A model generated the notes under the pieces. That model made no database searches and was not told where the DNA came from. It saw only the letters and a program-made list of their open reading frames with translations. Shown here piece after piece: positions 11,898 to 25,533 of a stretch of 64,000 nucleotides of DNA; position 1 is the stretch's first letter, and each line of letters opens with the position of its first letter. Location: assembly GCA_035041965.1 (NCBI GenBank), contig JAPYMA010000266.1, positions 62,001 to 126,000 of the forward strand, given 5' to 3'. The translations under genes were made by a program, and so were the position numbers. This DNA comes from Anisakis pegreffii. Taxonomy: Eukaryota; Nematoda; Chromadorea; Rhabditida; Anisakidae.

Positions 11898-13094
11898 ATG
11901 GGTATTTTATTGACGAAATTATGGAGGTTTTGGTGGTCTGATAAAGGTAACAAGTTGCTCATAGTTAGATTTTTGTTGACTTCATTACGAACGTGTAAAT
12001 TGAAATTTTTTTTGTTTGTAATTGAATGTAATATTTGTTATTACGAATTTGTAATGTAAATTATGGAAAGAGGTAATTGAATGTAATAATCCCCACAAAA
12101 ATTGTAAATTGATAAATGTAAATTTTTCATTAGCTTTTTTGAAAATGATTTTGGTTTTGATTGACTGGTTTCAGTAATTTTATCATTCCTTATTTTTTAG
12201 AACATAAAGTGATTATTGTTGGTCTTGATAATGCCGGCAAAACAACTATTCTCTATCAGTTGTGAGTTATTTTTGTCGATGTTGATTTTTGATTTTGATT
12301 TTACGTTTTTGATCGTTGTATTATAAATTTGTCAATACTATTCACTAACAATGATATTTGTCTAGCGAGAGGCAGCTATTTTTATCTCACGATCAGTTGA
12401 GATAAACTTATTAGTTTTGTGGACATTTGAGGTGGGCTGGGCTGTCCCATTGCTCGACCGATCCTTTAGAATGGAGTGGGAATAAGTATATTCAAATAAA
12501 ATGTTTTGAAGAGTAACGGGTGAAGCAGTGCATACATCACCAACAATTGGTAGTAATGTGGAGGAGGTGGTTTGGCGTAATATTCATTTTTTGATGTGGG
12601 ATATCGGTGGTCAAGAGAGTTTACGTGCATCTTGGTCATCATATTATACACACACTCAATTCGTTATCGTTGTCATTGATAGCACGGATAATGACCGATT
12701 GAATATTATGAAACAGCAACTATATAGTATGCTTTCACATGAGGTTTGTTCACTTTCACTGTTCCATAAACCACTATCCTCATTCAACGTAAATTCAGCT
12801 TTCAGTTGTTCTTTCAGTGGATATTGCCAAGCATTAATTATTCTTCGCCTAAACACTCATTAATAGATGTGTTCAACCATTTCAAATTAATCATTTAAGG
12901 ATCTTTCAAAAGCAGCTCTGCTAGTGTTAGCGAATAAACAAGACGTAAAAGGCGCAATGAGTGCCGCAGAAATATCGAATGAATTGAATTTAACCTCAAT
13001 AAAAACACATCGATGGCAAATCCAAGCATGTTGTGCTCTGACTGGTGAAGGAATCGAAAAGGGTCTTGAATGGATTGCATCTAATATCACTTGA
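11898..13094 (+). CDS. ARL5: ADP-ribosylation-factor-like GTPase ARL5
   Basis: A small GTPase of the trans-Golgi that recruits tethers such as GARP. Exons 11898-11946, 12201-12261, 12512-12743 and 12900-13094 (stop TGA 13092-13094) join in phase to 178 codons, essentially the family length. Visible motifs: N-terminal [13 protein letters not shown] with Gly2 for N-myristoylation and an amphipathic helix; P-loop GLDNAGKTT; switch I region [13 protein letters not shown], typical of ARL5; switch [12 protein letters not shown]; guanine-specificity NKQD; and CCALTGEG before the C-terminus. [12 protein letters not shown] and [20 protein letters not shown] separate ARL5 from ARF1-5 and ARL1. Donors are GTAACA, GTGAGT and GTTTGT. 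All functional residues are intact. Confidence 0.96.
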
Positions 13095-14804
13095 TATCGC
13101 ATCATATCGCTGTATATTTTCATTTGAAACTCACTCTGTTATTGTTCAAAACAATGGCATGGCTAGACGAATTGATTGCTTCTGCTCTTGTAGAGGACTT
13201 AAATTGTCATGACAGACCTCCAATTCTCCACTCTATAGACTCGGTTGACAAGCCGTCATAATCAACCAGTTCCATTAATTTGCGTTATAAGTGGAATTTT
13301 CGTATGATTACGTTTTTATTTGGCATGTAGCGATATATGAAAGGTAAAGTAAAGCAACTTGAGAAGGAGGTATGAAAGTTCAATGATCAAGGATTTACCT
13401 TACAGTCCACTTCCAATGACTCGTACTGTCGGGCTGCGCCAATGTTTCAGACTGATCATTACAACACATATACCTCTTATCGGGTATCCATCTGTTTAAT
13501 TCGATTTTCTTTTGTTTTTCTTTCAATTTTCTATCAGAAAAACCAATCGCGCCGTGCACAACAGTCATCTTTTAAGCCCGTTAATTTTTCAACGTTTAAT
13601 GGACATATCGTGATGCTATCTGTATAGTGTATAACTGCGTAAATACATAGGTACTTATATATGTATTTGTATTGCTTTATCTTCATTCATTTGAAATATT
13701 CAACCAAACGTTTTGAGTATTCTCATATTGATCGCGAATCGGACGGTTTGCAGTTTTGGAACAACCAATTGATGAACTTCTTTGATTGTTATAGTCTACG
13801 TTTTTGAAGTGCTTATTTCAGAAAGCTTTTCTTAACTAGTTCTTTCCGTTCTATTGAGCCATTAAAATATATTCGTCTTTCAGTTGCTGTAACACGGTGA
13901 CTATGTTTACGCCTATATGATGAAGAATACATTTACTTATTTTCATTATCAACAGATTTGTTTTTATTGTCATTTGCGTTTGATTTTGATATTGTTTAAT
14001 GCGAACAATAGGAATATGCTTGTAAAAAAGAGCTGATTGGTGTATAATGGTGGGTGAAAAGGTTGTGATATGATATGATATTTGTTACAATTTTGTTGGT
14101 TGATTTGTTCACGTATATTCATTCGTTCATAAATTTTGTAATTTTCATACGTATTAATGCGGTCGTTGTGTATTGGATAAACATTCTGAAAAAGCGTTTT
14201 ATTGATGATTTGTTTATGTATTTATTCAATTCCGGTGATTGGTACCAACTGATTTTGAATCGTTCATTGATTGATACATTGAAATTTGGGTGCATTTAGT
14301 TGCCGAATTTTAAGAATTTATTCGTGAAAAGTGAATTCTGAAAACATAAAATATCTTTTCTGACATGCATTCATTGCATTTCTGATGTGTGTTTTGTTGA
14401 CTGCTGATGATTTTCCGTTAGCAGTCATCATTTCCTTAATGTTATTATTGTGTGTTATTCGCCAAATTTCCAGTTATTTATTATAATTTTCGATTACTAT
14501 TATTGCCGTAAATTGTCAGTGTTATTTATCATTATTTCTGCTATTTGGTACAATTTTTTTTGACGATGAGAAATATTTTAAAACTGATTCAGTGTTATAA
14601 ATTCGAAAAATGTGCTGCTTATTTCTCTATTGGTGTTTGTCTCCTTATCACTGCTATCAACTAACTCACTATGATTCGATTTAAACCGTTTCAATTGATG
14701 GTTGTCGTTGGTTTATTCATTGATGACCCATTAAAAACTATACAATGAAAGTGTTTCGCTAGAAACATAAATAATATCTCAAAAATGAATTCAAAACGAG
14801 TTCT
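13095..14804. other. Spacer after ARL5
   Basis: 1.7 kb of AT-rich sequence. A few 60-75-codon open frames (for example 14075-14299) are low-complexity and have no family look. No gene supported. Confidence 0.5.
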
Positions 14805-17474
14805 TTAACATGGTAAAACAGTGAAAAGATTCGACTGAAGTCTCGATCGAATCCACAACGGAAGTTGATCTTGACTGCGCACATTGATTTCACTCAATAA
14901 AATATCTTCGTTTCGTTCCTTGTTCAATGCTAATAATTGACCATCATCGCAATATGGTCCTTTGAACACGTGAATACGGTGTTTCTTGAATGCACTCATA
15001 CATTCCGATCCATCCAAGCAGCGATAGGAATGCACAACCAGTGTTCTGAAGTAATAAACAATTCGCATTGATCATTCAATTCAAGCATTCGTTTAACCAC
15101 TTGATTATTTTGAAGTTTCGTAAGGGAATTAAGCTAATGACTGAAAACGTAGCCCTCGAGCAATTCGCCGAGACTTTCGGCTATCAGCAATCTGTCGAAA
15201 AGTTCAGCAGTCGGCGATGCTTAGGAGTAAAATTTTTGGATTCGGAGCGAAATCCTCTGAGAAATTTAACCACATGCCGAAATGCATTCGATCAGCGGAT
15301 CGTCGATTATCGAAACAAAGTTTCGTGTCCCGACGTAAGGTGGATTTGGCGCGGGGGCCCTCGATCAGATTTTAGTGCATTCATTTGAGTATTATCGGAA
15401 AAGAAATTGCTCGAATATCGCTAGAAGAGTGAATGTGTTTCGATTACCTTTTCTCAGCATCGATATTATATTTGGTGATCGTTTTTAAGTGACTAAAATA
15501 AGCGAATAAAATGTTCGCAGATGAAATAATAATTGGTAAGTCGAATGTTGTGAGCGAATCATTTCTGTTCAATACGCACAATTCAGTCGCGAATAACACG
15601 AGTGCAACCAATTTTACGACGAGAAAGAGCAACGCTGAAATATTTGATTGATTAATTTCATTTAGTTAAATGTTAAATTATCGAATTGATAACATTAAAT
15701 ATGTAAATATAACATTAATTTAAATTAACATTAATTTAACATTGAATAATAACTTCCATAACATTAATTAAATATTAATCAACCAATTGATTAATTTCAA
15801 TTGGTTGATTAATTCCAAAGGCGATAGTGGTCCGACAATCTTTTTATGTCGTCGCTGATGGTGACTTAAGAGGTCGAAATGCTGAGTGCGTATTGTTAAT
15901 TATTAGAGGACTTCTTATCACGCGATTAATCCGATATCGCAACAGTTTCTGTCATTATCAAAAAATATTAACAGTAAGATTCGAGAAGGATGAAATGTAT
16001 GGAAATTTGCAAACGTTTTCGTGAGCGTTACATCGTACAGTTAAAAATTATGAATAGTGGTAGGGTTGGGTCGGATGGAGAAATCAACCTAGTCGAAGAC
16101 CCCAGAAACTCTGTGGATGCTCGGAGTCCCTGTCCTAACCCTGGACTGCAACAACAAAATGAGTTGCATTTTGAATTGAATGGTTACAAATGTGAATGAT
16201 GGCTCAAATTGACACTCAGGTAATAATTAATAATGAATGGTGCCATACCAGGTGCTCTTCGTTGTCGTCTTACTTGTTGATAGTAATGCACATCAAGTTG
16301 TGTTTCACATTCACCGATTTGAGGATAAGATGCACAATTAATCGATCTGATGAAATTGTATTCTGCGACAAACACAGGAAAGAAGGTTGCCACTGTAAGC
16401 AGGGCTGTACTGATCAGTATGAATGCATCACGACCGAACAACACACCGTCTGCGTTGGATGGCAGTGATGAGAGGACATTGTACTTTTTAAATACCATAT
16501 ACAGTGGAATAAACTGAGATCCGGTTGAGAGCGGAATTTGAAGTTTCTGAAAATTTGAAAAAAATTGAATATTTTGAATTATTGGTGACATCATTGTCAG
16601 TGCTATCATAACATGAATTGACTTTGTTGTTTATTGAGTTGGTGTTTTCAATGAATATTCATCACTGCATTAGGCATAAATTGGACGTTGCATGTTCTGT
16701 ATACATGGTATTGGGTATACAGTGATGCATCATTATAGATGCTGTTATAAAATTTGATGTTTTCGACAAATAAAATATTGAACGAATATTTTAGCCGATT
16801 ACCGGGGAGCATCCACCGAATATTTCACTGTAGCAAATTATATATTTCAACATTATATACAAACTTAAATCAGCAATCACAAATGTTAATATCACCAGCA
16901 AATTGTATCCCTGAAATTTGATATCAATTAGTATGATATTTAGCACTGGTTTTAAATGAATGATATTCAGTCAAGAAAGAGGAATTTTTGAATATGCAGT
17001 CATAATAATAGCAATTGGAGTATGTTTTTCATGATGATTTTGTTGTGGTTATTGCATGATGGTGAGGAGGAAGTTATTCTTTTGATCACTCAATGAAATT
17101 TGTCAAATCCATTTTTTGTTCACCATCTCGCAGAACATCTAATCGCAAGATCTTCAACGAAATTATAGTACACTGTGGATATAATGAAACAGGTCTAGCA
17201 TTATTCATGTGCAATAATGAATAATGTATTATGCTGAATTCATAATCAACAAATAAACATTTCAGTGTGAACAAATAATGGATACCTTAAAAGAGAACAG
17301 CTCGTATTCATTAAAATTGATGTACGCGATTTGTACGCAGATGATCGGAAGGAATATGCAAATGAGAAGCATATTAATGAGAATGAATATAGCTAATAAA
17401 TGATTATTATTTGTCAGTAAATGTGACAATTTTGATCGCATTAATGACATTCGATGTATATCATTGATCATCTT
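14805..17474 (-). CDS. Unrecognised multi-pass membrane protein, five 3' exons
   Basis: Five minus-strand exons with good acceptors and donors join without a phase clash: 17286-17474, 16803-16910, 16249-16546, 15448-15634, 14805-15045 (stop TAA). Hydrophobic spans in order: LLAIFILINMLLICIFLPII, YNLLVILTFVIADLSLYIML, DAFILISTALLTVATFFPVF, ALLFLVVKLVALVLFATELC and LPIIISSANILFAYF. A soluble, charged tail of about 90 residues with five cysteines follows (SYRCLDGSECMSAFKKHRI ... VFKGPYCDDGQ). The first exon listed starts at an acceptor, so there must be at least one more 5' exon above 17474. I do not recognise the family. A chemoreceptor-like 7TM protein or another nematode-restricted membrane protein would fit, but neither is shown. 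The matching phases at all four junctions are the main evidence. Confidence 0.6.
15121..15380. repeat. GC-richer element inside the last intron of the membrane-protein gene
   Basis: About 260 bases clearly richer in G+C and CpG than the surroundings, with blocks such as GGCGCGGGGGCCCTCGATCA near 15349-15368 and runs around TTCGGCTATCAG. It makes an apparent 106-codon plus-strand ORF, antisense to the host gene. The composition step at both edges suggests an inserted interspersed repeat. There is no second copy in this window and I cannot name the family. Confidence 0.45.
15655..15815. repeat. AT-rich low-complexity tract
   Basis: Reiterated AACATTAATTTAA/TTAATTTAACATT blocks followed by the inverted pair TTAATTTCAATTGGTTGATTAATT, in the intron between exons 15448-15634 and 16249-16546. 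Confidence 0.6.
16021..16180. other. GC-richer patch in an intron
   Basis: About 160 bases around GACCCCAGAAACTCTGTGGA stand out in composition from the AT-rich intron. This may be another inserted repeat fragment. No family recognised. Confidence 0.3.
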
Positions 17475-20400
17475 CTGCAATATTCATAATGCATACATAA
17501 CACATCTTATTAATCATCGTTATTATTATTGACAACATTCGATCATCAATCATGCAAGCGATAATAGTAATCAAATATTACTTCGGTCATAACCTCTACC
17601 TATCATTTTATGAATTGCTTCAATTGTTAGAATACGAATAGCATGTACAGTAATCTATTTGGAGTGAGAAGCGATGGAAACAATAAACTTTAGAAGTGAA
17701 TGCATTCGGCTCCGGGATGTCAAAAAATTCTCAAGAGACATTGTTTGTATTCGTTAATGAATGATGGTGGCGGATAGCACATATTATACGATATGCTCCA
17801 TATCGTATAGTATGATAATTGTTGATTCATATTTGATATCATATTATACTACCACGTCGAAACGTCGTCGTATGGAGATGTGCATCGTTTCGAATTCGGA
17901 ATATTGAATATGTAAATGAGTTAGTGGCTCAATCAATTTTTGAATCAATTATTTCAAACGTTCGGTTCGTTGAACGCATCAACCCAATTACTATTCGTGT
18001 TTTATTACACACTGCATTGAATAACATTCAGAATTTATTCAAAGCGATTTATATGAAACTCTTCATAAGCACCTATCATATTGCTGCATTGTAAAATAGA
18101 GAAAATTGAGCATTCTTAAGAGATCGAACAATGAAATCAATATTATTTTACATTTCCTGAAGTGAAATCAAAAGTTTTAGGAAACTTTTGTGGTTGAATT
18201 TCAGAGTGAGGCGTTCATTGGTATTATAAGAATTCACATAGAACTATAAAAAGATGAATGCCAATTGATAAAGGTTATAGTCATGTTCGATAATCATTGT
18301 TACATTCACATAAACAGCAAATTCTTGCATGTTGTAAATAACGCCAAGGATGAAATGCATTGTCGAACTGAATGTTTACCCTAACACAGTCATCAGTGAA
18401 TAAATAAGAATAATGATAATAACAGCAATAAGAATCATACTGATAATATAAAATTGCCATCACTAAAAAAATTTCACCATTTTCGTTAAATTCGATCGAG
18501 TGATAGTAATAACGATAATAAACTAGTTGGAGTGATCGATTCAAGGATGCGATTGAATTCATTGTTAGAAGATAGTTGAAAGAGGAGTGAATTGGAGTGA
18601 AAATCACACAAAGGTCTCAAAAAAAAGAAGGCCGCATGACTGATTGAATTGTTGAGGGTCGCTTTAGTGCGTGCAATTCATTGTTGCATCACCATCATTA
18701 TCATCATCGAAAAATTGTGTTCAACACTTAAAATTCAGAAGGGCAATCAAATCGAAATTGTTGAAGAAATGTTTGTATAGAGCCTTGGAGAGACACACCG
18801 CAATCGAATATTGACAAATATCATGCAAAATATACAAATACCATGCAAATATACATTGATTCATTAAAAAGCATTGATCAGCGATCGTGTTGCTCATTGC
18901 GAAGAATATCGCATAAAAAGAGTTCTCTGATGGATTATATGTGAAACTTGATGAAACTTGTATTGCAATTAAAGTCGAACAGAATGGCACTTCGAAATCT
19001 AGTAATGGATGAGGATTTCTAACAATAAGAAAGAGTTTGAAAAGATGCGAGTGGAATTGCAATTGATATTACTGACAAATAAAAACACATACGAGAAAAC
19101 CAAACGAAATCTCCAACAGACTGTAGTATATAATAGAATGTGAAAACAATCAGTTGCGAGAATATGATAACATGCAAGGAATGACAATGGTAATGTGGTA
19201 ATAAATAAAGCGGAAACGCTTCGAAGCAATCAAGTGAACACGCTTATGCATATATACATACATATTTTATTGAATGAATGAATTTAGTCTTATTTATTGT
19301 TATTGTTATTATGGTTGAATGGATTGAGGGTATATGGATGAATAGGGGATAGCGTTAACGATGAAGCTAACTAACGAGTGAGATTTGAGATTTGAAGTAA
19401 AGATATGTATCCATCCAAGCCATCCTTCACATTATAATCTCTGCTCAATGAATCTACGAATCATCCAATAACATTGTTGACGTTATTGTTAGAGCCGGAG
19501 TTATGGGCGTTTTATCCAATAAACCAAAATTCAGTCACTATTGTTGCTTTATTGTTATACATGTGATAACAATATGCGTTATTATTATAGTAGATATCAA
19601 TTTTGGGCTTTTTAAAAACGTATAATGATATTTGAAAGGAAATAAAACATACTCCATACATATGTTTTATACGAATATACAAGTACAAATACTTATGAAT
19701 ACATTCGCAATGGATGAAATCACTCATCGATGGGATTGAATGAATCCGTCGTCATATCCTTTGCTCGAATAAAATTGATCATAACGTTACGTTTCTTGGT
19801 GTAGCCGCATTGAAACCTTACCGAAATTATCATAGCGGTAAAAATCATAATAACAGTAGTAATAAGAGTAGCAATTGCAATATTACTAATAATAATATCG
19901 ATAATAAGAGTGAACTAGCGAGTCTCGCAACTAGACAGTTAATTATGCATGCATTCATTACTTAATTAGACAGATCGAACATATTCCTTATTATTGGTAA
20001 CATAAGGACAGACACCCTGTTGTCAGATGTTATGCATTAGTGTAGGTGGGGGGTAATGAATTACAGTCGATATTGCGCATTAATTATGTTTATTGTAAAT
20101 TATAATACTAATTACTGTTGCACAACATATTGATGACTTTGTCCGAGTAGACACACTTCTGGAGTGATCATTTTACGGTTATTTTCATTAATATTCTTGT
20201 TTCAATTTAGTTAGCATTACTATTATTATCATTGTTTTTTTCAACAATATTCTTACTACTATCATCATGATTATCATTCCTATTATCTTATCATCATAAG
20301 CGTTGCTATTATTATCAACATCACTGTCCTTCCCGCTATGATTCTATCACAACCATTTTGATATCAATAAAGCGATACCATTAATAAATGATCTGCCTCA

Positions 20401-23400
20401 TAGCTACTCGGTGCATTGATTAACAAAATTGCTGTCACAACTGACAAGCGTAAAATTTGCGTATGCAATATTCTGAACTGACATTTGAATGGATGCGAAC
20501 AGCTTCTCAAAACTTGAAAAACTTGAAATTGAATCAACATTCGTTTGACTGGATAAAAGCTATCAAATACGCGATCAAATTTTTATTTTTTCCTTCCCCA
20601 AATAATCGCAGAGAAACGGAAACATTATCAGATTCTAATGCTGTGTTGCTATGAAATTATATTGGAATTTTGTTGACGGAGTGATTTATGGGTGATTCTG
20701 AACGAAGTTGACAATAAAAAATGAACAAAAATGAATTTGCGTTCCACTCTAATGGATTGTCGAATGCTTTTTGATAATGCCATTTATAGATTAATGAATA
20801 AAGTATGGTAAATGCACGACTATGAAGACACATTCATTTGGTCCATTAACGCAAAATATTTGCTAATAGTTTTCAAGTCAACTGATTGAATCCGATAAAC
20901 GAAACGATAACAATCGAAATGAGACTTTTAAATTAGCGAAAACATACCCATAAATATTTATTCACTTGGATGTTATTATTTCCGACTAATAACACTGAAA
21001 GAATTTTGACTTTTTGATTTATGCATGTAAATTTATGTGAGTTGTTTTGGAGAAAGTCATGTCAGTGGAGTGTATTTGCATTCACAGTATGCGTAAAATG
21101 ATACAATATGAGTTTGTTTGGTGAGGGCACATCGAGAGGGCAATATCTTATGATAATCCCATTGGGAATATTTGATATTCATGAGTGAATGGATATATAT
21201 TGGATAAGATTTCTATAATAGGATAATCGTATCGAATGTGCACTGAAACGCAGGTGGGAGAGTGAGTAAAGAGCAGTTATTAATGCAACAACGTTGCCTT
21301 AATATGTCACTTCACTCTATATTTCCCGTGTTCCGTCAGTTATTGGTCAATCGAAAACCAAATGAATATTCATCATTCTGAGTACTGTTTGTAAATGACA
21401 AGATGACTCATGCAGATTTAATATGCAAATTCATTTGAGTATTTTTCAAGTGATACAATTTGATCGATTCATTGATCGTGATATTCATAATCATATATAA
21501 TCTGGTTGTCAGAAGAGGATTCTGGTGGAAAACTATACATTCGAGCGATTCGAAATGAACACGAAAGCAGCACTAAAGTGAAGTTATTCAAACAAAATAA
21601 ACGAAAAACGATTAAACAAACCAAACGTTCGAAGAAATATAATCGCCATAATCTTTTCCGTAAAGAAAGAATTTATGTTATAAAAACTTTTTGGAATATA
21701 TGAACGTTTTCTGTCAAAATTCGATTAGTTTGAAGGGTGATGGCTAGATAACAATATTGATCGGTCACAATTTACAAGCATTCAAGCAAATCTCTTTTGA
21801 TCCGCCTAATCCATCCATTCTCATTTCATCCTCCGCATAATCCCCTTTTAAATGTTTATCCACAAGGCGCATATAGACAATTTATGAGTGTATGTTTGTA
21901 GCAATTTTGGGAATGATGCAATCGCATGTGGTCATCATTCAGTTGTTTTGTTCACTGGTGAAAATATGGGAGAATATTCGAAAAAAAAAAGAGAGAAAAT
22001 GTTGAAGGAAGCATTGCGTGGTATTATACGAAAGGTTTTCGTTTTGAAAAGTATATTGGTAATAGGGATATTTTTTCACCAGTGAAAGAGAACGAATGGA
22101 ATAACGAATGACTGGAGAATATATCATATGGGTTGTCTTAAGGAACTCAAAGATGAATTGGTTTGTTACACATGGGACTTTATGAATCCCATTTTATGCA
22201 TTGGATTCAGAGAAATGAGTTTTTTGCGCTGTTGTGTGAGATGTGTTGGGTGCGATTTTTGACATGTGAATCATTCAATTCAATTTGATAGATCCATTGG
22301 AATTGGGCATCAGTCATGAACACAACAGAATCAATTCAATGCCTTTGCGTAATCATGAGTAACTGCCCTGAAACAATTCGATAATGGGAAAGAGAAATGA
22401 AATAAGCACAAATTTTCATTTTCCGATTACATAAGTGACGTTGGGTCATTGAATAAATTTATTTGCAAATCATCGATTTGATTCAAAGTCTTTGGTAATT
22501 GATAATCAAATAAATTGGTTTCTTTTGAAACATATATCATTCCAGCGAAAGATTTCTTTTGGGAACAAATAAATAAACGAGAAAAAAAGTTGAACGAAAG
22601 GAGTATGACTTCGAAAGTTATTGACGATGAAAGAAAGCAGCAATACTTTCAAATTGTCGCTATCGATGAAAAGGATTGTATTCAAAGTCTTTGATAACAT
22701 CGAATTAGTCAAATGACTGCGAATGAAAACACTTCTTATAGGAGTTTTTCATCCATTCATCTATATTCTGCGTTTCACAGCTGTAGAAATGATTAAGTAC
22801 ATTCAGTGAGGAATGTGCTGAAGTGGGAGTCGAAATTCCCTAAAAGTTTTGATGGGAACAAAGGGCAAAAGTGTGCTTGACAAGAGGTAATAATTAAATT
22901 AAAAAATCTTTTTGCGAGGAGAATCGGTTCAAAAAATATATGTTAAAGTAGAGAAATTATTTAAGAAAGTACGGTAAATGAAACGAATCAAATGATCCGA
23001 GCTGAGAAGCCTTTTCTGAAAGTTATTGAATTCACATGATTCACAAACAATTCGGAATTATCAAATTGTTCGACAAAAAGACCGAAACTTAACGAAGCAG
23101 AAGAAACTAATTTCTGGTAGAGTTATACGCTGAAAAGCGATTAGCCGACATTCGAGCGAATGCAGTGAATATATGGTGTGAATAATGATGGTGTGAATGA
23201 TGATGACTGAAGTTTACGTTGAGTTAATTCCGTATGAATATTTGTATATATAAAGTCATTGAGTTTATTTATTTATATTAGTGAGTGCCATATATAATAT
23301 AATACATTAGTAACATAAACACACACACAATCAATCGTTCAATAAGAGCGCATGAAAAGAAATGACTTCGAATCAAGGACAGTAACGATGGAATCAGCAC

Positions 23401-23597
23401 TCACTCACTCAAACAATAAACAATCCGAGTGAACTGCGCTGGAGAATCAACCAACCTCAAACGATTGCAATCTAAAGTAGAATTAGCGATTTAGCAAAAT
23501 CAATATTAATGCCACTACCCGATGAACAACTGTTGCCATCGTCAATATCAATTTTCATATCAACATAACTTTGAATGGAACAATTCGATCCAATCAC

Positions 23598-23690
23598 CGT
23601 ATTATCGTTAACTTTTACTCCGCTAAATCGCCCGTTATTCCGCTCACAATTGCATTTGATTACTTCATAAAGTGTTTGAATAATTAGCAC
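23598..23690. repeat. Diverged duplicate, copy 1
   Basis: Starts GTATTATCGTTAACTTTTACT and aligns over about 85-90 bases with 25198-25285 (shared ATTATCGTTAACTT, AAATCGC, CGTTA, TTGATTA blocks, roughly three quarters identical). Same orientation, 1.6 kb apart. Confidence 0.55.
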
Positions 23691-25197
23691 AACATAATTT
23701 ATACAACATGAATAATTGTGAATCGAACGATTATAAGTGGTAATTGCTAATTAACGAGCGATAATTGTCTATTAAACGACTACATGAACCGAGAGTGAAT
23801 GTTTTCATTCATGAGATAGGCACGTCTTATTAAACACATACTAACTGCAACTGATTTGTTCGCAGTGATGTAGAACAAATATAGAAGATAAACTCTGGAA
23901 CTGAATTATATTAAGTGCAATGGAGCCATCCAGACGGTGGATAATTGCAAGTTTCACTGAAGTAATTCATCAAATAGACAACAAATTTTAATAGTCGACA
24001 TCCATCATGGATAAACGGATGAATAACTCTTGAATGAATGATTTGCGTTCGAGATGAATGGATCTGTTGGTTTTCGATTTTAAGAAGTGTACTGAATAGT
24101 TGTTGAATGCTGAAAGATATTATGGTAGATGTGCTGGATGAAGGAATATAGTCGTTGTGCATTTATTTATTACCATCATCCAGCCATCCATTTCGATGAG
24201 CTTCCTCAATCAATAGAGAATAATGCCATCCACCGACTACTGACTTGCTCATCATCTCATATCCGCCGTCATTCCATCCTCCCTAATTTATCATTCCTAA
24301 TATCTGCTGTATTCGTAATAACCATCTTTCCTCAATCATAATAAATATTCCACTCCTCCTCTTACATCTTGCTTCTATAATCTCCGTTGAATTATTTTAT
24401 AGGTTATTATTACGATCCGTGGATATGTGTAAACAACATAAAGTGTTTGCAATTGTTTTGTGCAAATGAATTACAAAGAAATGCAACAAAAAGCTAGGTC
24501 AACGAAGATGATAATAATACAAATACATGTAACAATAATAACAATGATCATAATGCCCACTACAATGGAGCAGTAATACTCTCAATGAATAGAAATCGAG
24601 CAGAAAAGATATTGTGCAATCATTATTAGACCACTATGAATGGATGTACTCAATGAATGGATAACAATGATTCGTATGATTCGTAAATAAGAACTAAACA
24701 ATGAAGCACGTAATGAGTGTGCAATTGAGCATGCTTCATTTCGTTTCATAATGTGAGTGTCTCTGGGCTTTGAGAGGCATTAAGAGGCTATTTGAACATC
24801 GTCGTTTCGCTTTGATAAGCACCTCATAAAGAGCGACCGACAACAATTCACGCGAATTAGTCGTTGAATTACAACGACAATGAATAACAGATGCTTGTGA
24901 ATAAGCTGCTTTTGTCGTTTATTACATTAAGCTTTGCAATATTTTGAACTTTAGCAGTTCTTAATCCCTTCTTTATCCAGCATCCAGCCCCCGCTCCCTC
25001 ATGATTAAACACCTTTTCCTATAAAGTTCTAAGGTGCAGACGTAGGAATGGAAATATCGAGCTTTTCTCATTCATTTAATTGAGTAAATGTTTATATCTT
25101 CCATTTAGGGTTTTGAAAATCTGTACGTTCGATACAGTAAAATTTGAGAACTCATCATCATATCCAAATCAAAATTAATCTCGTTGAATCAATGAAT

Positions 25198-25285
25198 CAT
25201 ATTATCGTTAACTTCAACTCTCACAAATCGCTCGTTAGTTCCTCTTACAATCGCACTTGATTATTTCAATGAAGAGTAAGAATAA
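25198..25285. repeat. Diverged duplicate, copy 2
   Basis: Partner of 23598-23690: ATATTATCGTTAACTTCAAC followed by AAATCGCTCGTTA and CGCACTTGATTATTTCA. Substitutions are scattered with no reading frame kept, so these look like old copies of a short repeat. Confidence 0.55.
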
Positions 25286-25324
25286 CTGGTTGATTTCAGT
25301 ACAAGTGTAGATATAGGATTGGGA

Positions 25325-25533
25325 AGTATCTTACTGTTTTGTGACGTACTTTGTAAGGAATCGTATTAAAACATGATAGAAATTATTAGCATCACCATAG
25401 CGGCAGCACATTGATCGTTCACATCAAATTATATCAGCTACCTTCACATCAGGTTCAGAAGTTTGACCATATTTTGATCATACTGTTCGAAGGGTAGTCG
25501 CTCAGTATCTTACTGTTTTTTGACGTAATTTGT
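25325..25533. repeat. Short direct repeat pair
   Basis: AGTATCTTACTGTTTTGTGA at 25325 recurs with few changes at 25504 (AGTATCTTACTGTTTTTTGA), each followed by CGTAMTTTGT. About 30 bases, 180 bases apart. Confidence 0.6.

Noticed and set aside
15068..15388. 106-codon plus-strand ORF
   Set aside because: It coincides with the GC-richer block inside an intron of the minus-strand gene. No homology is recognised, so it is probably a by-product of composition.
18281..19229. Hydrophobic minus-strand ORFs as a chemoreceptor gene
   Set aside because: One good donor (GTATGT) exists but I could not chain exons in phase, and AT-rich DNA readily yields Phe/Leu/Ile/Tyr-rich frames.
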